Positions 1-9,467 of a stretch of DNA of 64,000 nucleotides are shown in pieces. Within the stretch, counting starts at the first letter, position 1, and each line of letters starts with the position of its first letter. The position numbers and the translations under genes were made by a program. The notes below the pieces were generated by a model. It worked only from the letters and a program-made list of their open reading frames with translations. It made no database searches and was not told where the DNA came from. The stretch comes from Kribbella qitaiheensis (GTDB lineage Bacteria > Actinomycetota > Actinomycetes > Propionibacteriales > Kribbellaceae), in assembly GCF_014217565.1 (NCBI RefSeq), contig NZ_CP043661.1, forward strand, positions 6,820,001 to 6,884,000. The letters run 5' to 3'.

Positions 1-158
1 CGACGCCGGCCCCCGAACAGGTCGACCGCGTGCCCGCCGAGGCCGTGCCGCAGCTCGGGGGTGCGCTCGACGATCGTCACCTCGAACCCGTACCGCTCGA
101 GCCAGTAGGCCAGCACCGGGCCGGCCACGCTCGCGCCGGAGATCAACACCTTCCGCAT
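1..158 (-). CDS. FAD-dependent monooxygenase, N-terminal part (runs off window)
   Basis: Reading leftward from ATG at 158 gives MRKVLISGASVAGPVLAYWL followed by an E-R-YG-FEVT-VER pattern. This is a Rossmann dinucleotide fold with the GxSxAG variant and acidic strand end of PHBH-type FAD monooxygenases (tetracycline-hydroxylase-like). Only about 52 residues lie in the window, so substrate and length are unknown. A GAGGAG ribosome site sits 7 nt before the ATG and decides the start. It is divergent from a TetR gene with operator-like repeats between them, so it is probably that repressor's target, for example in drug or aromatic-compound inactivation. Confidence 0.75.
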   Translation of the reverse strand, partial: MRKVLISGASVAGPVLAYWLERYGFEVTIVERTPELRHGLGGHAVDLFGGRR

Positions 159-180
159 GACATACCTCCTCGAGAAGATC

Positions 181-252
181 GTTTACTTAACGGAAGGTAA
201 GTCAACGATCGAGGCCGTGTCAATGGTTTACTTAACGGTCGGTCAGCTAAAC
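181..252. promoter_or_regulatory. Two TetR-type operator sites in a divergent promoter
   Basis: GTTTACTTA occurs at 181-189 and again at 226-234. The first copy is half of a palindrome, GTTTACTTA-N8-TAAGTCAAC (181-206). The second faces a partial inverted half ending CTAAAC at 252, just before the TetR start. Two repeated half-sites between a TetR gene and a divergent monooxygenase are the usual arrangement for autorepression plus target repression. Binding by this TetR protein is inferred. Confidence 0.6.
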
Positions 253-260
253 TCCCGGAC

Positions 261-800
261 ATGCCGAGAGCGCGCAGCGGGGACACCAAGGCGAGGATCC
301 AGGCGGCCGCGCTGGAGCTGTTCGCGGCCAAGGGGACGCAGCAGACCAGCCTGCGCGACATCGCCGACCGCCTCGGCGTCACCAAACCCGCGCTCTACTA
401 CCACTTCGCCTCGCGCGACGAGCTGATCCGCAGCCTGGTCCAGCCGATGAAGGAAGCCTTCGACACGTACGTCGACGCGCAGGAAGCGGCCGCTCCCGTC
501 GAGCCGCGCGAGCTGCTGTCGTCGTACTTCGATCTGGCCTATGAGCACCGGCAGCTGATCCAGCTCGCGATCAACGATCTGAACGTGCTGCAGGAAGCGG
601 GCTTGGCGGCACTCTTCGTGGAGTGGCGGCAGCGGCTCATCGCCTTGCTGATCGGCGCCGACCCGTCACTCGGTCAGCAGGTCCGCGGCATGGTCGCCTT
701 CGGTGGGCTGTCGGACTGCGCGGTCATGTTCGACCACGTCGACCGCGACGAGCTCCGCCAAGCAGCGGTTGACGCGGCGTACGACACCGTCCGCCCGTAG
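261..800 (+). CDS. TetR/AcrR family transcriptional repressor
   Basis: A 179-aa protein with a typical TetR N-terminal domain: helix 1 (TKARIQAAALELFAAKG, about residues 10-26), then helix-turn-helix TSLRDIADRLGVTKPALYYHF (about 29-49). The C-terminal 120 residues are the variable ligand-binding and dimer region. It is divergent from the FAD monooxygenase, with paired operators between them. It probably represses itself and the monooxygenase and is released by the compound that enzyme modifies. The ligand cannot be read from sequence. Confidence 0.88.
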   Translation: MPRARSGDTKARIQAAALELFAAKGTQQTSLRDIADRLGVTKPALYYHFASRDELIRSLVQPMKEAFDTYVDAQEAAAPVEPRELLSSYFDLAYEHRQLIQLAINDLNVLQEAGLAALFVEWRQRLIALLIGADPSLGQQVRGMVAFGGLSDCAVMFDHVDRDELRQAAVDAAYDTVRP

Positions 801-806
801 TACAGG

Positions 807-1115
807 TCAGCTGTCGGCGATGCGCTTGACGGCGAACAGGATGATCACCAGGACCGAGAAGACCCGGATCGCCTTCTGGCCGGTGGTGACGACAGGCCAG
901 GAGAGAAAGCCCAGCCAGCACAGCAGCAGCGCCAGCAGCAGAAGCGCGGGGACTCCGACTGTTACCGGGGCGAACACCCCGATCAGCGCGAGCACCAGCG
1001 TGATGCCGGGCAGGGTGAGCTTCGGCATCCCGTGCAGCCTGGCCACGATGGGGTAACTCGCCTTGGTGATCCGCGCCCGGAGCGGACTGACCGGCTGGCT
1101 GCTGGGGGAACTCAT
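807..1115 (-). CDS. Small two-segment membrane protein
   Basis: 102 aa from ATG at 1115. Residues 1-35 are polar and basic. Two hydrophobic segments follow: LPGITLVLALIGVFAPVTVG, then a leucine-rich stretch after VPALLL. A third hydrophobic patch (IRVFSVLVIILFAVKRI) lies near the end. No catalytic motif is visible. It converges on the TetR gene with 6 bp between stops and starts next to a 23-bp inverted repeat. Function unknown; similar small proteins are common in actinobacteria near housekeeping genes. Confidence 0.6.
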   Translation of the reverse strand: MSSPSSQPVSPLRARITKASYPIVARLHGMPKLTLPGITLVLALIGVFAPVTVGVPALLLLALLLCWLGFLSWPVVTTGQKAIRVFSVLVIILFAVKRIADS

Positions 1116-1129
1116 GCCCCCATTGTTCC

Positions 1130-1177
1130 TTGCGTCCGAAGAGGTGAGGGTCCTGACCCTCACCTCTTCGGACGCAA
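1130..1177. repeat. Dispersed hairpin element, copy 1 (perfect 23-bp arms)
   Basis: Arms 1130-1152 and 1155-1177 are exact reverse complements separated by only 2 bp; the core reads GCGTCCGAAGAGGTGAGGG. A 44-bp relative with the same outer arms (CGTCCGAAG and CTTCGGACG) lies at 10063-10106. The element sits between divergent genes, so it is not a simple terminator. It looks like a REP-type dispersed intergenic palindrome. Confidence 0.8.
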
Positions 1178-1248
1178 AGGCTGCGCAAGGGGTGGAAAAG
1201 GGGAGGTGAGGTAGGGATGGCGGAGAGTGACGCCGTACGCTTGCGCGG

Positions 1249-1545
1249 GTGTTCGTGGTGATCAGGTTCCGGGTGGAGGAGTCGGCCCAGCCGGAGTTCG
1301 TCGGCCGGCTGGAGACCGCTGTCGAGGTGCTGTCGCGGCAGAAGGGCTTCCTGGCCGCCCGGACCGGACGGAACGCCGACGATCCCGAGTTGCTCGCCCT
1401 GAGTATGGAGTGGGTGAACATCGGCAGCTACCGGCGCGCGCTCTCGCCGTACGAGGTGAAGCTGGCGGCCGTGCCGCTGCTCTCGCAGGCGATCGACGAG
1501 CCGTCCGCGTACGACGATCTGGACGAGTTCGCGCCGCACCGCTGA
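1249..1545 (+). CDS. Antibiotic biosynthesis monooxygenase (ABM) domain protein
   Basis: 98 aa from GTG 1249. The protein is one ferredoxin-like alpha/beta domain: a VVIRFRVEE first strand, helix around EFVGRLETAVEVL, KGFLAARTGR second strand, and SMEWVNIGSYRRAL. This pattern fits the ABM family of small cofactor-free oxygenases and stress proteins. It ends about 70 bp before glyS. ABM domains are often of unknown substrate, and nothing here points to a natural-product cluster, so a detoxification or housekeeping role is more likely than antibiotic synthesis. Confidence 0.72.
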   Translation: MFVVIRFRVEESAQPEFVGRLETAVEVLSRQKGFLAARTGRNADDPELLALSMEWVNIGSYRRALSPYEVKLAAVPLLSQAIDEPSAYDDLDEFAPHR

Positions 1546-1617
1546 ACCGATAACCTGGGCTGGTGCTTTAGCTGGCTAGCCTTGACCCTTCTCGTATCAC
1601 CAATCTGGAGTCGAAAA

Positions 1618-3003
1618 GTGCCCGTGGATACCGTCGATGCCGTCGTCAGCCTGAGTAAGCGGAGAGGCTTCGTCTATCCGTGCGGCGAGATCTACGGCGG
1701 TACCAAGTCGGCATGGGACTATGGACCGCTCGGTGTCGAGCTGAAGAACAACGTCCGGACCCAGTGGTGGCGCTCGATGGTGACGAGCCGCGACGACATC
1801 GTCGGGCTGGACTCCTCGGTGATCCTGCCGACCAAGGTCTGGGAGGCGTCCGGTCACCTGCAGGAGTTCGTCGACCCGCTGACCGAGTGCCAGTCCTGCC
1901 ACAAGCGGTACCGCGACGACCACCTGCGCGAGGAGTTCGCGCGCCGCAAGAACAAGGACCCCGAAGAGGTGAAGCTCGCCGAGATCGCCTGCCCGAACTG
2001 CGGTAACAAGGGCACCTTCACCGAGGCGCGGATGTTCAACGGCCTGCTGAAGACCTACCTCGGCCCGGTCGAGTCGGAGGAAGGCCTGCACTACCTGCGG
2101 CCCGAGACGGCCCAGGGCATCTTCATCAACTTCGCGAACGTGATGGGCACCGCCCGGAAGAAGCCGCCGTTCGGCATCGCCCAGGTGGGCAAGAGCGTCC
2201 GCAACGAGATCACCCCGGGCAACTTCATCTTCCGGACCCGCGAGTTCGAGCAGATGGAGATGGAGTTCTTCGTCGCGCCGGGCTCCGACGAGGACTGGCA
2301 CGAGTACTGGCTGAAGGCCCGCTGGGACTGGTATACCGGCCTCGGGCTGAACCCGGACAACATGCGCTTCTACGAGCACCCGAAGGAAAAGCTCAGCCAC
2401 TACTCCAAGCGCACCGTCGACATCGAGTACAAGTTCCACTTCGGTGGCAAGGAGTTCGACGAGCTCGAGGGCATCGCGAACCGGACCGACTTCGACCTGT
2501 CCACGCACTCCAAGCACTCCGGTGTCGATCTGTCCTACTTCGACCAGGAGAAGGGCGAGCGCTGGACGCCGTACGTGATCGAGCCGGCCGCCGGCCTGAC
2601 CCGGAACGTGCTCGCCTTCCTGCTCGACGCCTACACCGAGGACGAGGCCCCGAACGCAAAGGGCGGCGTCGACAAGCGGACCGTCCTGCGCTTCGACCCG
2701 CGGCTCGCGCCGGTCAAGGCGGCCGTGCTGCCGCTGTCGCGCAACGCTGACCTGTCCCCGAAGGCGAAGGACCTCGCGGCCGAGCTGCGGAAGGCCTGGA
2801 ACGTGGACTTCGACGACGCCGGTGCGATCGGCCGCCGCTACCGCCGCCAGGACGAGATCGGTACGCCGTACTGCATCACCGTCGATTTCGACACCCTCGA
2901 AGACCAGGCCGTCACCATCCGGGAGCGTGACTCGATGAAGCAGGAGCGGGTCGCGCTGACCGAGGTCACCGGCTACCTGGCCCAGCGTCTGGTGGGCTGC
3001 TGA
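1618..3003 (+). CDS. glyS: Glycyl-tRNA synthetase, alpha2 type
   Basis: 461 aa. Charges tRNA-Gly with glycine in the cytoplasm. The N-terminus VDTVDAVVSLSKRRGFVYP and then GEIYGGTKSAWDYGPLGVEL is diagnostic for class II alpha2 GlyRS. A C4 zinc-ribbon (CQSCHKRY ... CPNCGNKG) is inserted near residues 90-135. Class II motif 2 (NEITPGNFIFRTREFEQME) and a C-terminal anticodon-binding domain follow. GTG at 1618 is chosen over an in-frame upstream start because GGAG at 1607-1610 is correctly spaced and homologues begin at VDTV. A lipoprotein gene follows after 2 bp, suggesting cotranscription. Confidence 0.95.
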   Translation: MPVDTVDAVVSLSKRRGFVYPCGEIYGGTKSAWDYGPLGVELKNNVRTQWWRSMVTSRDDIVGLDSSVILPTKVWEASGHLQEFVDPLTECQSCHKRYRDDHLREEFARRKNKDPEEVKLAEIACPNCGNKGTFTEARMFNGLLKTYLGPVESEEGLHYLRPETAQGIFINFANVMGTARKKPPFGIAQVGKSVRNEITPGNFIFRTREFEQMEMEFFVAPGSDEDWHEYWLKARWDWYTGLGLNPDNMRFYEHPKEKLSHYSKRTVDIEYKFHFGGKEFDELEGIANRTDFDLSTHSKHSGVDLSYFDQEKGERWTPYVIEPAAGLTRNVLAFLLDAYTEDEAPNAKGGVDKRTVLRFDPRLAPVKAAVLPLSRNADLSPKAKDLAAELRKAWNVDFDDAGAIGRRYRRQDEIGTPYCITVDFDTLEDQAVTIRERDSMKQERVALTEVTGYLAQRLVGC

Positions 3004-3005
3004 CG

Positions 3006-3662
3006 ATGAAGACCTGGACGGTGCTGGGGACCGCGGCTGTGTCAGCTTCGCTGTTGACCGGTTGCTCGGACTCGCCTTCGAAGGACGCAGGTGGTATTCC
3101 GTCCACCGCACCCACCACTGGTTCGTCCTCGGCGCCGATCCCCACCGCGTCGACGCCTTCGCTGACCCCGTTGCCGACGCCGTCCAAGCCGTGGCCGACG
3201 CCGAAGGTGACCGGTCAGCCGGCCTCGGACGCGCCGCTGGCGCAGCGGATCCGGTTCGCGATCTCCAAGCAGGCCCAGATCGCCGCCGGCAAGGCCGCCA
3301 CCACGACGGTCAGCTGCCCCGGCATCGAGAATGCGGAGGCGCCCGGCACGCACAATCTCACCTGCACAGTCACGTACGCCGGTAAGGCGTACCCGGGCAA
3401 GCTCACGGTCGACGCCAAGCAGTACACGGCGACCTACAAGTTCACCTCCGACTCGGTGCCGATCGTTCGCGCCAAGGTGGTGGACGCGATCCAGCGGACC
3501 GTCACCGACGCGTCCAAGGTGACCTGCACCATGGACGATGTCGCGGTCGTCAAGCACACCTCGCAAGGCATCTCCTGCGACGTCACCACCACCGGCAACG
3601 CCGTCCAGCCGTACCGCGCCCAGGTCTCCGGCAACGGCCAAGTACTGGTCACGAAGGCCTGA
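3006..3662 (+). CDS. Secreted lipoprotein with two DUF4333-like repeats
   Basis: 218 aa. The start MKTWTVLGTAAVSASLLTGC gives a lipobox (LLTGC) with predicted lipidated Cys20, then a long Ser/Thr/Pro linker to about residue 75. The rest holds two similar units, each with a Cys pair: SCPGIENA ... NLTCTVTYAGKAYPGKLTVD, then TCTMDDVAV ... ISCDVTTTG. That spacing resembles DUF4333-type actinobacterial lipoproteins. It lies tightly between glyS and dusB (2 and 3 bp gaps). It is anchored outside the membrane; its function is unknown. Confidence 0.8.
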   Translation: MKTWTVLGTAAVSASLLTGCSDSPSKDAGGIPSTAPTTGSSSAPIPTASTPSLTPLPTPSKPWPTPKVTGQPASDAPLAQRIRFAISKQAQIAAGKAATTTVSCPGIENAEAPGTHNLTCTVTYAGKAYPGKLTVDAKQYTATYKFTSDSVPIVRAKVVDAIQRTVTDASKVTCTMDDVAVVKHTSQGISCDVTTTGNAVQPYRAQVSGNGQVLVTKA

Positions 3663-3665
3663 CTC

Positions 3666-4787
3666 ATGTTGAAGCTCGGCGACCTGACGATCGAAACGCC
3701 GGTGGTGCTCGCGCCGATGGCGGGGATCACCAACGCGGCGTACAGGCGGCTGTGTGCCGAGCAGGGCGCCGGACTCTACGTGTGCGAGATGATCACGTCG
3801 CGCGGCATCGTCGAGGGTGACCAGAAGAGCCTGGACATGCTGACGTTCGACGAGCGCGAGACGGTCCGCTCGGTCCAGCTGTACGGCGTGGATCCGGTCT
3901 ATGTCGGGCGCGCGGTCGAGTTGCTCTGCTCGGAGTACGGGGTGGCACACGTCGACCTCAACTTCGGCTGCCCGGTGCCGAAGGTGACCCGCAAGGGTGG
4001 CGGCGCGGCCCTTCCCTGGAAGCGGAATCTGCTCGGCGCGATCCTGCGGTCGGCGGTGAAGGCTGCCACGCCGTACGGGATCCCCGTCACGATGAAGACG
4101 CGGATCGGGATCGACAGCGCGCACCAGACCTACCTCGACGCGGGCAAGATCGCCGAGGAGTCGGGCGCGGCCGCGATCGGGTTGCACGGCCGTACTGCGG
4201 CCCAGGCGTACTCCGGTCAGGCGGACTGGACCAAGATCGCCGAGCTGGTGTCGCATGTGAACATTCCGGTGCTCGGCAACGGCGACATCTGGGAAGCCTC
4301 GGACGCACTCCGGATGGTCGCCGAGACGGGCTGTGCGGGAGTTATCGTCGGGCGCGGCTGCCTCGGTCGGCCCTGGCTGTTCCGCGATCTGGCCGTGGCG
4401 TTCGATGGCGGTGAGGCGCTGAACCTGCCGGTCCTGGGCGAGGTTGCGACCGTGATGCGTCGGCACGGTCAACTGCTGGCCGACTTGATGGGGGAGCAGC
4501 GCGGGCTGCGCGACTTCCGCAAGCACGTCCCCTGGTACCTCAAGGGTTTCCCGGCCGGCGGCGAACTCCGCGCCGCCCTGGGAATGGTCGATTCACTGGC
4601 GCTGCTGGAAGAATTGCTCTCCCAACTCGATCCGTCCGCGCCCTTCCCGGTCCAGGAGCTGGGCGCTCCCCGCGGCCGCCAGGGCAGCCCCCGCGACCAC
4701 GTCGTCCTCCCGCATGGCTGGCTGGACGACACCGACGGACTCACCGTCGACCTCGCCGACGCCGAAATCGGTGTTTCAGGCGGCTGA
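3666..4787 (+). CDS. dusB: tRNA-dihydrouridine synthase
   Basis: 373 aa FMN enzyme that reduces uridines in tRNA D-loops using NADPH. Seen in order: VVLAPMAGITNAAYRRL (FMN phosphate strand), NFGCPVPKVTRKGGGAAL (the catalytic Cys proton donor in NFGCP), KTRIGID, GLHGRTAAQAYSGQADW, GNGDIW and GVIVGRGCLGRPW at the end of the TIM barrel, then a helical tRNA-binding tail. Length is normal for the DusB/Nifr3 group. It follows the lipoprotein gene by 3 bp and is likely in the glyS operon. It converges with the HEAT-like gene with a 39-bp gap. Confidence 0.93.
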   Translation: MLKLGDLTIETPVVLAPMAGITNAAYRRLCAEQGAGLYVCEMITSRGIVEGDQKSLDMLTFDERETVRSVQLYGVDPVYVGRAVELLCSEYGVAHVDLNFGCPVPKVTRKGGGAALPWKRNLLGAILRSAVKAATPYGIPVTMKTRIGIDSAHQTYLDAGKIAEESGAAAIGLHGRTAAQAYSGQADWTKIAELVSHVNIPVLGNGDIWEASDALRMVAETGCAGVIVGRGCLGRPWLFRDLAVAFDGGEALNLPVLGEVATVMRRHGQLLADLMGEQRGLRDFRKHVPWYLKGFPAGGELRAALGMVDSLALLEELLSQLDPSAPFPVQELGAPRGRQGSPRDHVVLPHGWLDDTDGLTVDLADAEIGVSGG

Positions 4788-4826
4788 TCACCGGCCGACC
4801 TCCGCCGGCGTGGACTGCGTGACCGT

Positions 4827-7800
4827 CTACTCCTCGGCGGTGGCCTCGCGGATCGCTACCTGCTGGACGTCGGCGTGGGGGTGGCGGCGGAGGGTGGCGA
4901 GGCGGGTGCGCCAGTCGGCCGGCCAACCGGCGTACGAGCCGACGGCGCTGACGAGGGTGCAGGCGAGTAGACCTGAGGCCAGGTCGCCGCTGCGGGTCAG
5001 GTCGTCCACCGGCTTGCCCAGAGCTGCCGGGTACCACGTGTTGGTAGCCAGGGCGTTCCTGACGAGGTCGCACAGGAAGGTGGCGGCGACAGGGCGATCG
5101 GTGACCAGGGATACCAGCTGCCGTAGGTCGTCGGCAGGTGAGGCCCACGAGGTAGCGGTGACCAGGAGCCGCAGTCGATGGGGAAGGAAGCTCGGAACGT
5201 CGGCCAGTTCGTCGGCGAGCACCCGGAGTCCGGCTCGACGATCCAGCGGTTGCTGACGTACGGCGTCGTCGACGCCATCCACCAGCAACGTCAGCCGACG
5301 CCAGGCCGGGCGATCCCGATCGGCCTCGGTGTCGGGCGCGGGCCGGATCGCCGTCGAGCCGCAGTAGCAGCCGGACGACCTCCAGTAGGTCGTCGAGTTC
5401 GCCGATGTGCTGCCGCCCTGACAGGAACGACAGTGCGCCGACCCCGTTGCGCCAGTTCGTGCTCCGCGACGAGAGGTCGGTGACGAACTCGCCGCAGACC
5501 TCTGCAGCAGCAGGGATCCAGCGACCCCACCGAGCCAGCGCCCACAGCGCCGCACCCACGACCGGCTGCTCCGACCTGGTCGTGACGGCGATCAGCAGAT
5601 CGCCGTAGCGCGACCGGTACTTCTCTGCGATGTCCAACGGCAGCCGCTGAGTCAGAGCCGTCGCTGTCGCGTCCGAGTCGTGCACCGCCTGCTGTAACAA
5701 CGCCCAACTGCCCGGCTCGTGCAGCAAGTACTGCGACGCCGTACTGGTGATCGCAGCCCGCACATCCCGATGCGCCCCACCCCAGGCATCAGCCAGTACT
5801 GCGCTCGCTCCCGGAGCGCGTAGCTCGCCCAGCAGCCGCGCAGCCTCCTTGCGAGATGTGACCTTCACACCTTCGCCGACCAGCAGCGGTTGGAGCGCAG
5901 TGGCGAGCAGGCTGGGCCGTACGAATCGCGCCGCCCTGGTAGCGGCGTAGATGGCGACGCGGGCGCGGTCGTCACCGGCATGCGCGAGTAGCGCAGGCAG
6001 AGCGAGGTCAGGCTGCGACGTCCAGGCCAGTGCACCCAGTGCCGCTTCCTGGAGCAGCACCTCATCACTGGTCAGGAACGGATCGACAGCAGCACGACCG
6101 ATGCCGGGAATGTGCCCGAGCATCGACACGGCCGTAGCGCGAGACCAATCGGGCATCCGGCTGTCCCGCGCAGCAGCGGTCACCAGTTCGGCGTAACGGA
6201 TGTGCTGGCGGGGCAGCCAGCGGCGCAGCGCGGAGTCGGGAACCTGCCAGGACGGCTGATCGCGATCGAAGCGATGGATACGGTCAGGCTTGGCGAGCAC
6301 CGGATCGAGCAGATCGGTGCGCACCTCCGTGACGGCCCGCCAGACGGCGTCCCAGCGCGCCATCCCGACCTCGCGTCCGATGATCCGCCCGACCCGCTCG
6401 GCCCGGGTGGACGTGGGCTCCAGCCAGAGCTCCGCAGCCCGGCCGACCGTGTATTCCTTGTTCGACCAAAGCGCCTGCTCGAGTACGCCGTGCAGGTGCT
6501 CGTTGGTCCAGCCGCGACGCCCTAGCGCGGCGGTGATCGCGAAGGCGAGGTCGTACTCGCGACGGGCCGCGGCCGCGTCGACATACGGGCGCAGCGCCTC
6601 ATAGACCTCCACCTCGCGGCCGCGCGGCAGCCCGTCGATCAGCCGGTCGAGGTTGACCGAGCCGGTGTTCTCGGTGAGCCGCGCATGCGACTCGATACCC
6701 CAGCGCACCAAGGCAGATTGGTTGCGTAGGGCACCTTCCCGTACTGCGTTCTCGGCCAGCTGGTTCAACGCGGACCGGACCACCCACGAGGTGTCGCGGG
6801 CCTCGAGCGAGTCGGTGAGCAGCGTCTGCAACGGGGGCACGTGCTCGTCGGCCAGCAACGAAGGCGGCAGCCCGGCGGCGGCGCTGAGGACGGCCTGGCG
6901 AACCGGCTCGCGGTCGTTGCGGACCCGCGTCGCCCAGGACAGCGCTGCCTCGACGGCGGCGGTCTGCCGGGCATGACCGGCGGACGAGATGATTGCCCGG
7001 TAGACGGCCGCCCGATCGTCGGCCTCGGGACGCCGGATCTCGGGCTCCAGCAGCGCGAACGCTTCGTCGTACGGAAGGTATGCCGTGATCTCCCAACTGC
7101 GACGGATGTTCTCGGCGACGCGGGGAAGCTTGAGGATCCGTCGGGCCTGGTCGTGCCGGAGGTCCCGGGGCAGGACGTCGAGGAGCACTTCCGGGAGCTC
7201 GGTCCGGCCGAGGTCGAGCGAGTCGGTGATGGCCTCGAAGACCGCGGAACGGCGCGACGGCGGCAGGTCGACGAGCAGGTTGGCCGCGTTCGGCCAGAGC
7301 AGGCGACCGAGCTTTCCGAGTTCGTGGTCGGAGAAGCGGTGCAGGCGACGACGGACGGCCGGGGTCAGCGCTCGGCCGAGCAGCGCCGAGCGATCCGGGG
7401 TGAGCAGGATTCGCAGTACCAACTGGCGGTCGACATCGATCATGCGGCCGAGCACGCCAATAATTGCCCCAGGCAACTGGTTGGCGGGAAGTGCGCGGTC
7501 GAGCAGACCGAGAATCCGCGCGGGGTCGATCTCGTCGCGATCGAGGAGGGCGACAACGCCGTACGCGATGCCTTTCCACCACTCCTGCCACTCGGATCCG
7601 GTCGGGACGGTCTGCTCCGCGTAGGCGAGGACGCCGGCCGGGTGCTTGCCTGCGAGGCGTTCCCAGTCGCCGGCGGACAGGCAGTAGGCCAGTTCGGGGA
7701 GGAGCCGTTCGACGGTCGCGTCGCCGGTGCTGCTCACCATGGCAGCGGCCGAGCGGTCGCCCCAGCGGTCCCGCTGGTCTTCGATCAGCCGGTCGGCGAG

Positions 7801-8160
7801 CTCGTCCCGCCCGGTCCGGCGGATCACGCGGAGGAGCTGTCCGCGCAGGATGGCCGGCGCATCGTCGTACAAGGTGTGGAGGGTTTCGTCGGAGACGGCG
7901 ACGCCACGGGAGACGGCGACGAGCGCGCGGGCCTGGACTGTCGGGTCGGGATCGGCCAGCAGGTGCGCCACGTAATCGACCTGGCCCGCGATCTGGGCCA
8001 ACTGCAGTCCAAGCAAGCGCTCGAAAGAGGTGCCGCGACTGAGCTGTTCGAGCAGGGTCACCAGCTCTTGCGTACCGCGCAGCCGCTGCGCCTCCTGGGC
8101 GATCAGCCGCGAGCGTTCGCCGTACGGAAGCCTGTCCAGAGAGCGCGTCAGCTCATGCAT
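4827..8160 (-). CDS. Very large HEAT-like helical-repeat protein, frame broken near 5340
   Basis: About 1110 codons from ATG 8160. Repeated helix pairs are visible throughout, for example DPDPTVQARALVAVSRG, SDEVLLQEAALGALAW and PGASAVLADAWGGAHRDVRAAI, typical of HEAT/armadillo scaffolds. No catalytic domain or membrane segment is seen. The frame runs cleanly to LLLRLDGDPA. It then needs a +1 step to continue as PDTEADRDRPAWRRLTLLVD and so on to the stop at 4827. Removing one base from the GGGCC at 5340-5344 joins both halves, so this is probably a sequence error, not a pseudogene. It is divergent from the LigD-polymerase gene. Function unknown. Confidence 0.65.
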
Positions 8161-8206
8161 CCCCACATCCTGCCGTGGACCCGTGTCAGCACCTAAGGTC
8201 AGGGCC

Positions 8207-9178
8207 ATGGCGAAAGAGCCGGATGAGACGCGTGACGGGGTACCGCTGACCAACCTCGACCAGCCGCTGTTCGACGGCGCGGACGCGACCAAGCGCGACC
8301 TGGTCGACTATCTGGACGCGGTACGGGAGCAGATCCTGCCTGGGCTGCGGGACCGGCCGTTGTCGGTGATCAGGGTCCGGCCGGGGCAGAAGCCGTTTAT
8401 GCAGAAGAACGTGCCGAAGTACACGCCGGAGTGGGTGAAGACGGTGCCGATGTGGGCCGAGGCTTCCAAGCGTGAGGTGACCTACGCGCTGTGCGACGAT
8501 CGCAAGACGCTGCTGTGGTTCGCGAACCAGCGGGCGGTGGAGTATCACCCGACATTGGTCCGGGCCGATCGATGGGACCGGGTCACTTCGTTGGTACTGG
8601 ATCTTGATCCGCCCGAAGGCGAGACCTTCCGTGCGGCTGTGCAGGCGGCGTTCCTGGTCCGGGAGGCGCTGGCCGAGCTGGGGCTGACCGGCGCGGTCAA
8701 GACCAGCGGCGCCAAGGGTGTCCACGTCTATGTGCCGATCGACGACCAGGCGACGATCGAGGATGCGGCCGCGGCGACTCGGGCGATCGCTGCCCGGGCG
8801 GCGCGGATCGATCCGGCCATCGCGACGACGGCCTATGTGAAGGAAGACCGCGAGGGCAAGGTCTTCGTCGACTCGACCCGCGCCGGTGGAGCGACCGTCG
8901 TCGCGGCGTACAGTCCACGGATCCGCCCTGGCGCCACGGTGTCCTTCCCGGTCGGCTGGGACAACCTCGACCAGGTCACCCCGGCCGACTTCACCATCCG
9001 TACTACGCCGGGCCTGCTCGCTGACACACCTTCGTGGACAGACCAGCTTCCGGCGCCGCAGACCCTCCCCACGGACCTGATCGCAGAGGGCCACGAGATC
9101 CCCATCGCCAGGGTCATCGCCATGCACGAAGGCAAACGCCGCGCGGCTGCCAAGCGAGCTGCCGAGACGGACTCCTGA
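8207..9178 (+). CDS. Stand-alone LigD-type polymerase domain (primase-polymerase)
   Basis: 323 aa from ATG 8207. Motifs of the AEP polymerase domain of LigD, used in bacterial non-homologous end joining: RPLSVIRVRPG, FMQKNVPKYTP, NQRAVEYHPTL, the metal-binding DLDPPEG, KTSGAKGVHVYVPI and FVDSTRAGGATVVAAYSPR. It carries neither ligase nor nuclease domain, and no Ku gene is in the window. Stand-alone PolDom proteins occur in actinobacteria beside split NHEJ systems and can act in gap filling or priming. An in-frame upstream extension overlaps the divergent gene and is rejected. Confidence 0.88.
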   Translation: MAKEPDETRDGVPLTNLDQPLFDGADATKRDLVDYLDAVREQILPGLRDRPLSVIRVRPGQKPFMQKNVPKYTPEWVKTVPMWAEASKREVTYALCDDRKTLLWFANQRAVEYHPTLVRADRWDRVTSLVLDLDPPEGETFRAAVQAAFLVREALAELGLTGAVKTSGAKGVHVYVPIDDQATIEDAAAATRAIAARAARIDPAIATTAYVKEDREGKVFVDSTRAGGATVVAAYSPRIRPGATVSFPVGWDNLDQVTPADFTIRTTPGLLADTPSWTDQLPAPQTLPTDLIAEGHEIPIARVIAMHEGKRRAAAKRAAETDS

Positions 9179-9179
9179 C

Positions 9180-9467
9180 ACCTGCGAGGCCGAGCGGAAC
9201 CAGATCACCGCGTCGCCGCTGCGCGCGACACTCGACCAGCTGGCCGGTCTCCCCGACGCGCTGGTGATCACCGGCGAAGCCGACGTACTGCGTGACGAGG
9301 GCGAGGCATACGCCGCGAAGCTCCGCGCTGCCGGTGTCGAGGTCACCGCGGTACGGATCGGCGGAGTGATCCACGACTTCGTGATGGTGGACGCGCTCCG
9401 CGTCACGCACGGCGCCGAGACCGCGATCAACCTCGCGATCAGCACGCTGAAGAAGGCGCTTCAGTAG
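9180..9467 (+). pseudogene. C-terminal remnant of an alpha/beta hydrolase (acetyl-esterase type)
   Basis: From about 9180 the frame reads ASPLRATLDQLAGLPDALVI, then TGEADVLRDEGEAYAAKLRA and IGGVIHDFVMVDA. These are the last segments of the hormone-sensitive-lipase-like alpha/beta hydrolase fold: the Asp-containing GEADVLRDEG strand and the catalytic His in IHDF. The nucleophile and oxyanion-hole part is absent, and the preceding gene ends at 9178 in another frame. This is a decayed 3' end. Its stop overlaps the stop of mug. Confidence 0.8.

Noticed and set aside
1249..1545. Antibiotic biosynthesis cluster
   Set aside because: The ABM domain stands alone among housekeeping genes; there is no PKS, NRPS or tailoring set in the window.
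5334..5344. Programmed +1 frameshifting as the main explanation of broken frames
   Set aside because: The sites share only a common G/C run, not a stop codon or slippery codon context, and include genes never known to be recoded; kept only as an alternative.
4827..5555. Separate small gene at the 3' end of the HEAT-like gene
   Set aside because: It has no ribosome site, its first third is a shadow of the larger frame, and a single-base correction joins it to the long protein.
6841..8196. Long plus-strand ORFs opposite the HEAT-like gene
   Set aside because: They are antisense shadows of high-GC coding sequence, with low-complexity Arg/Pro/Gly-rich translations and no domain.
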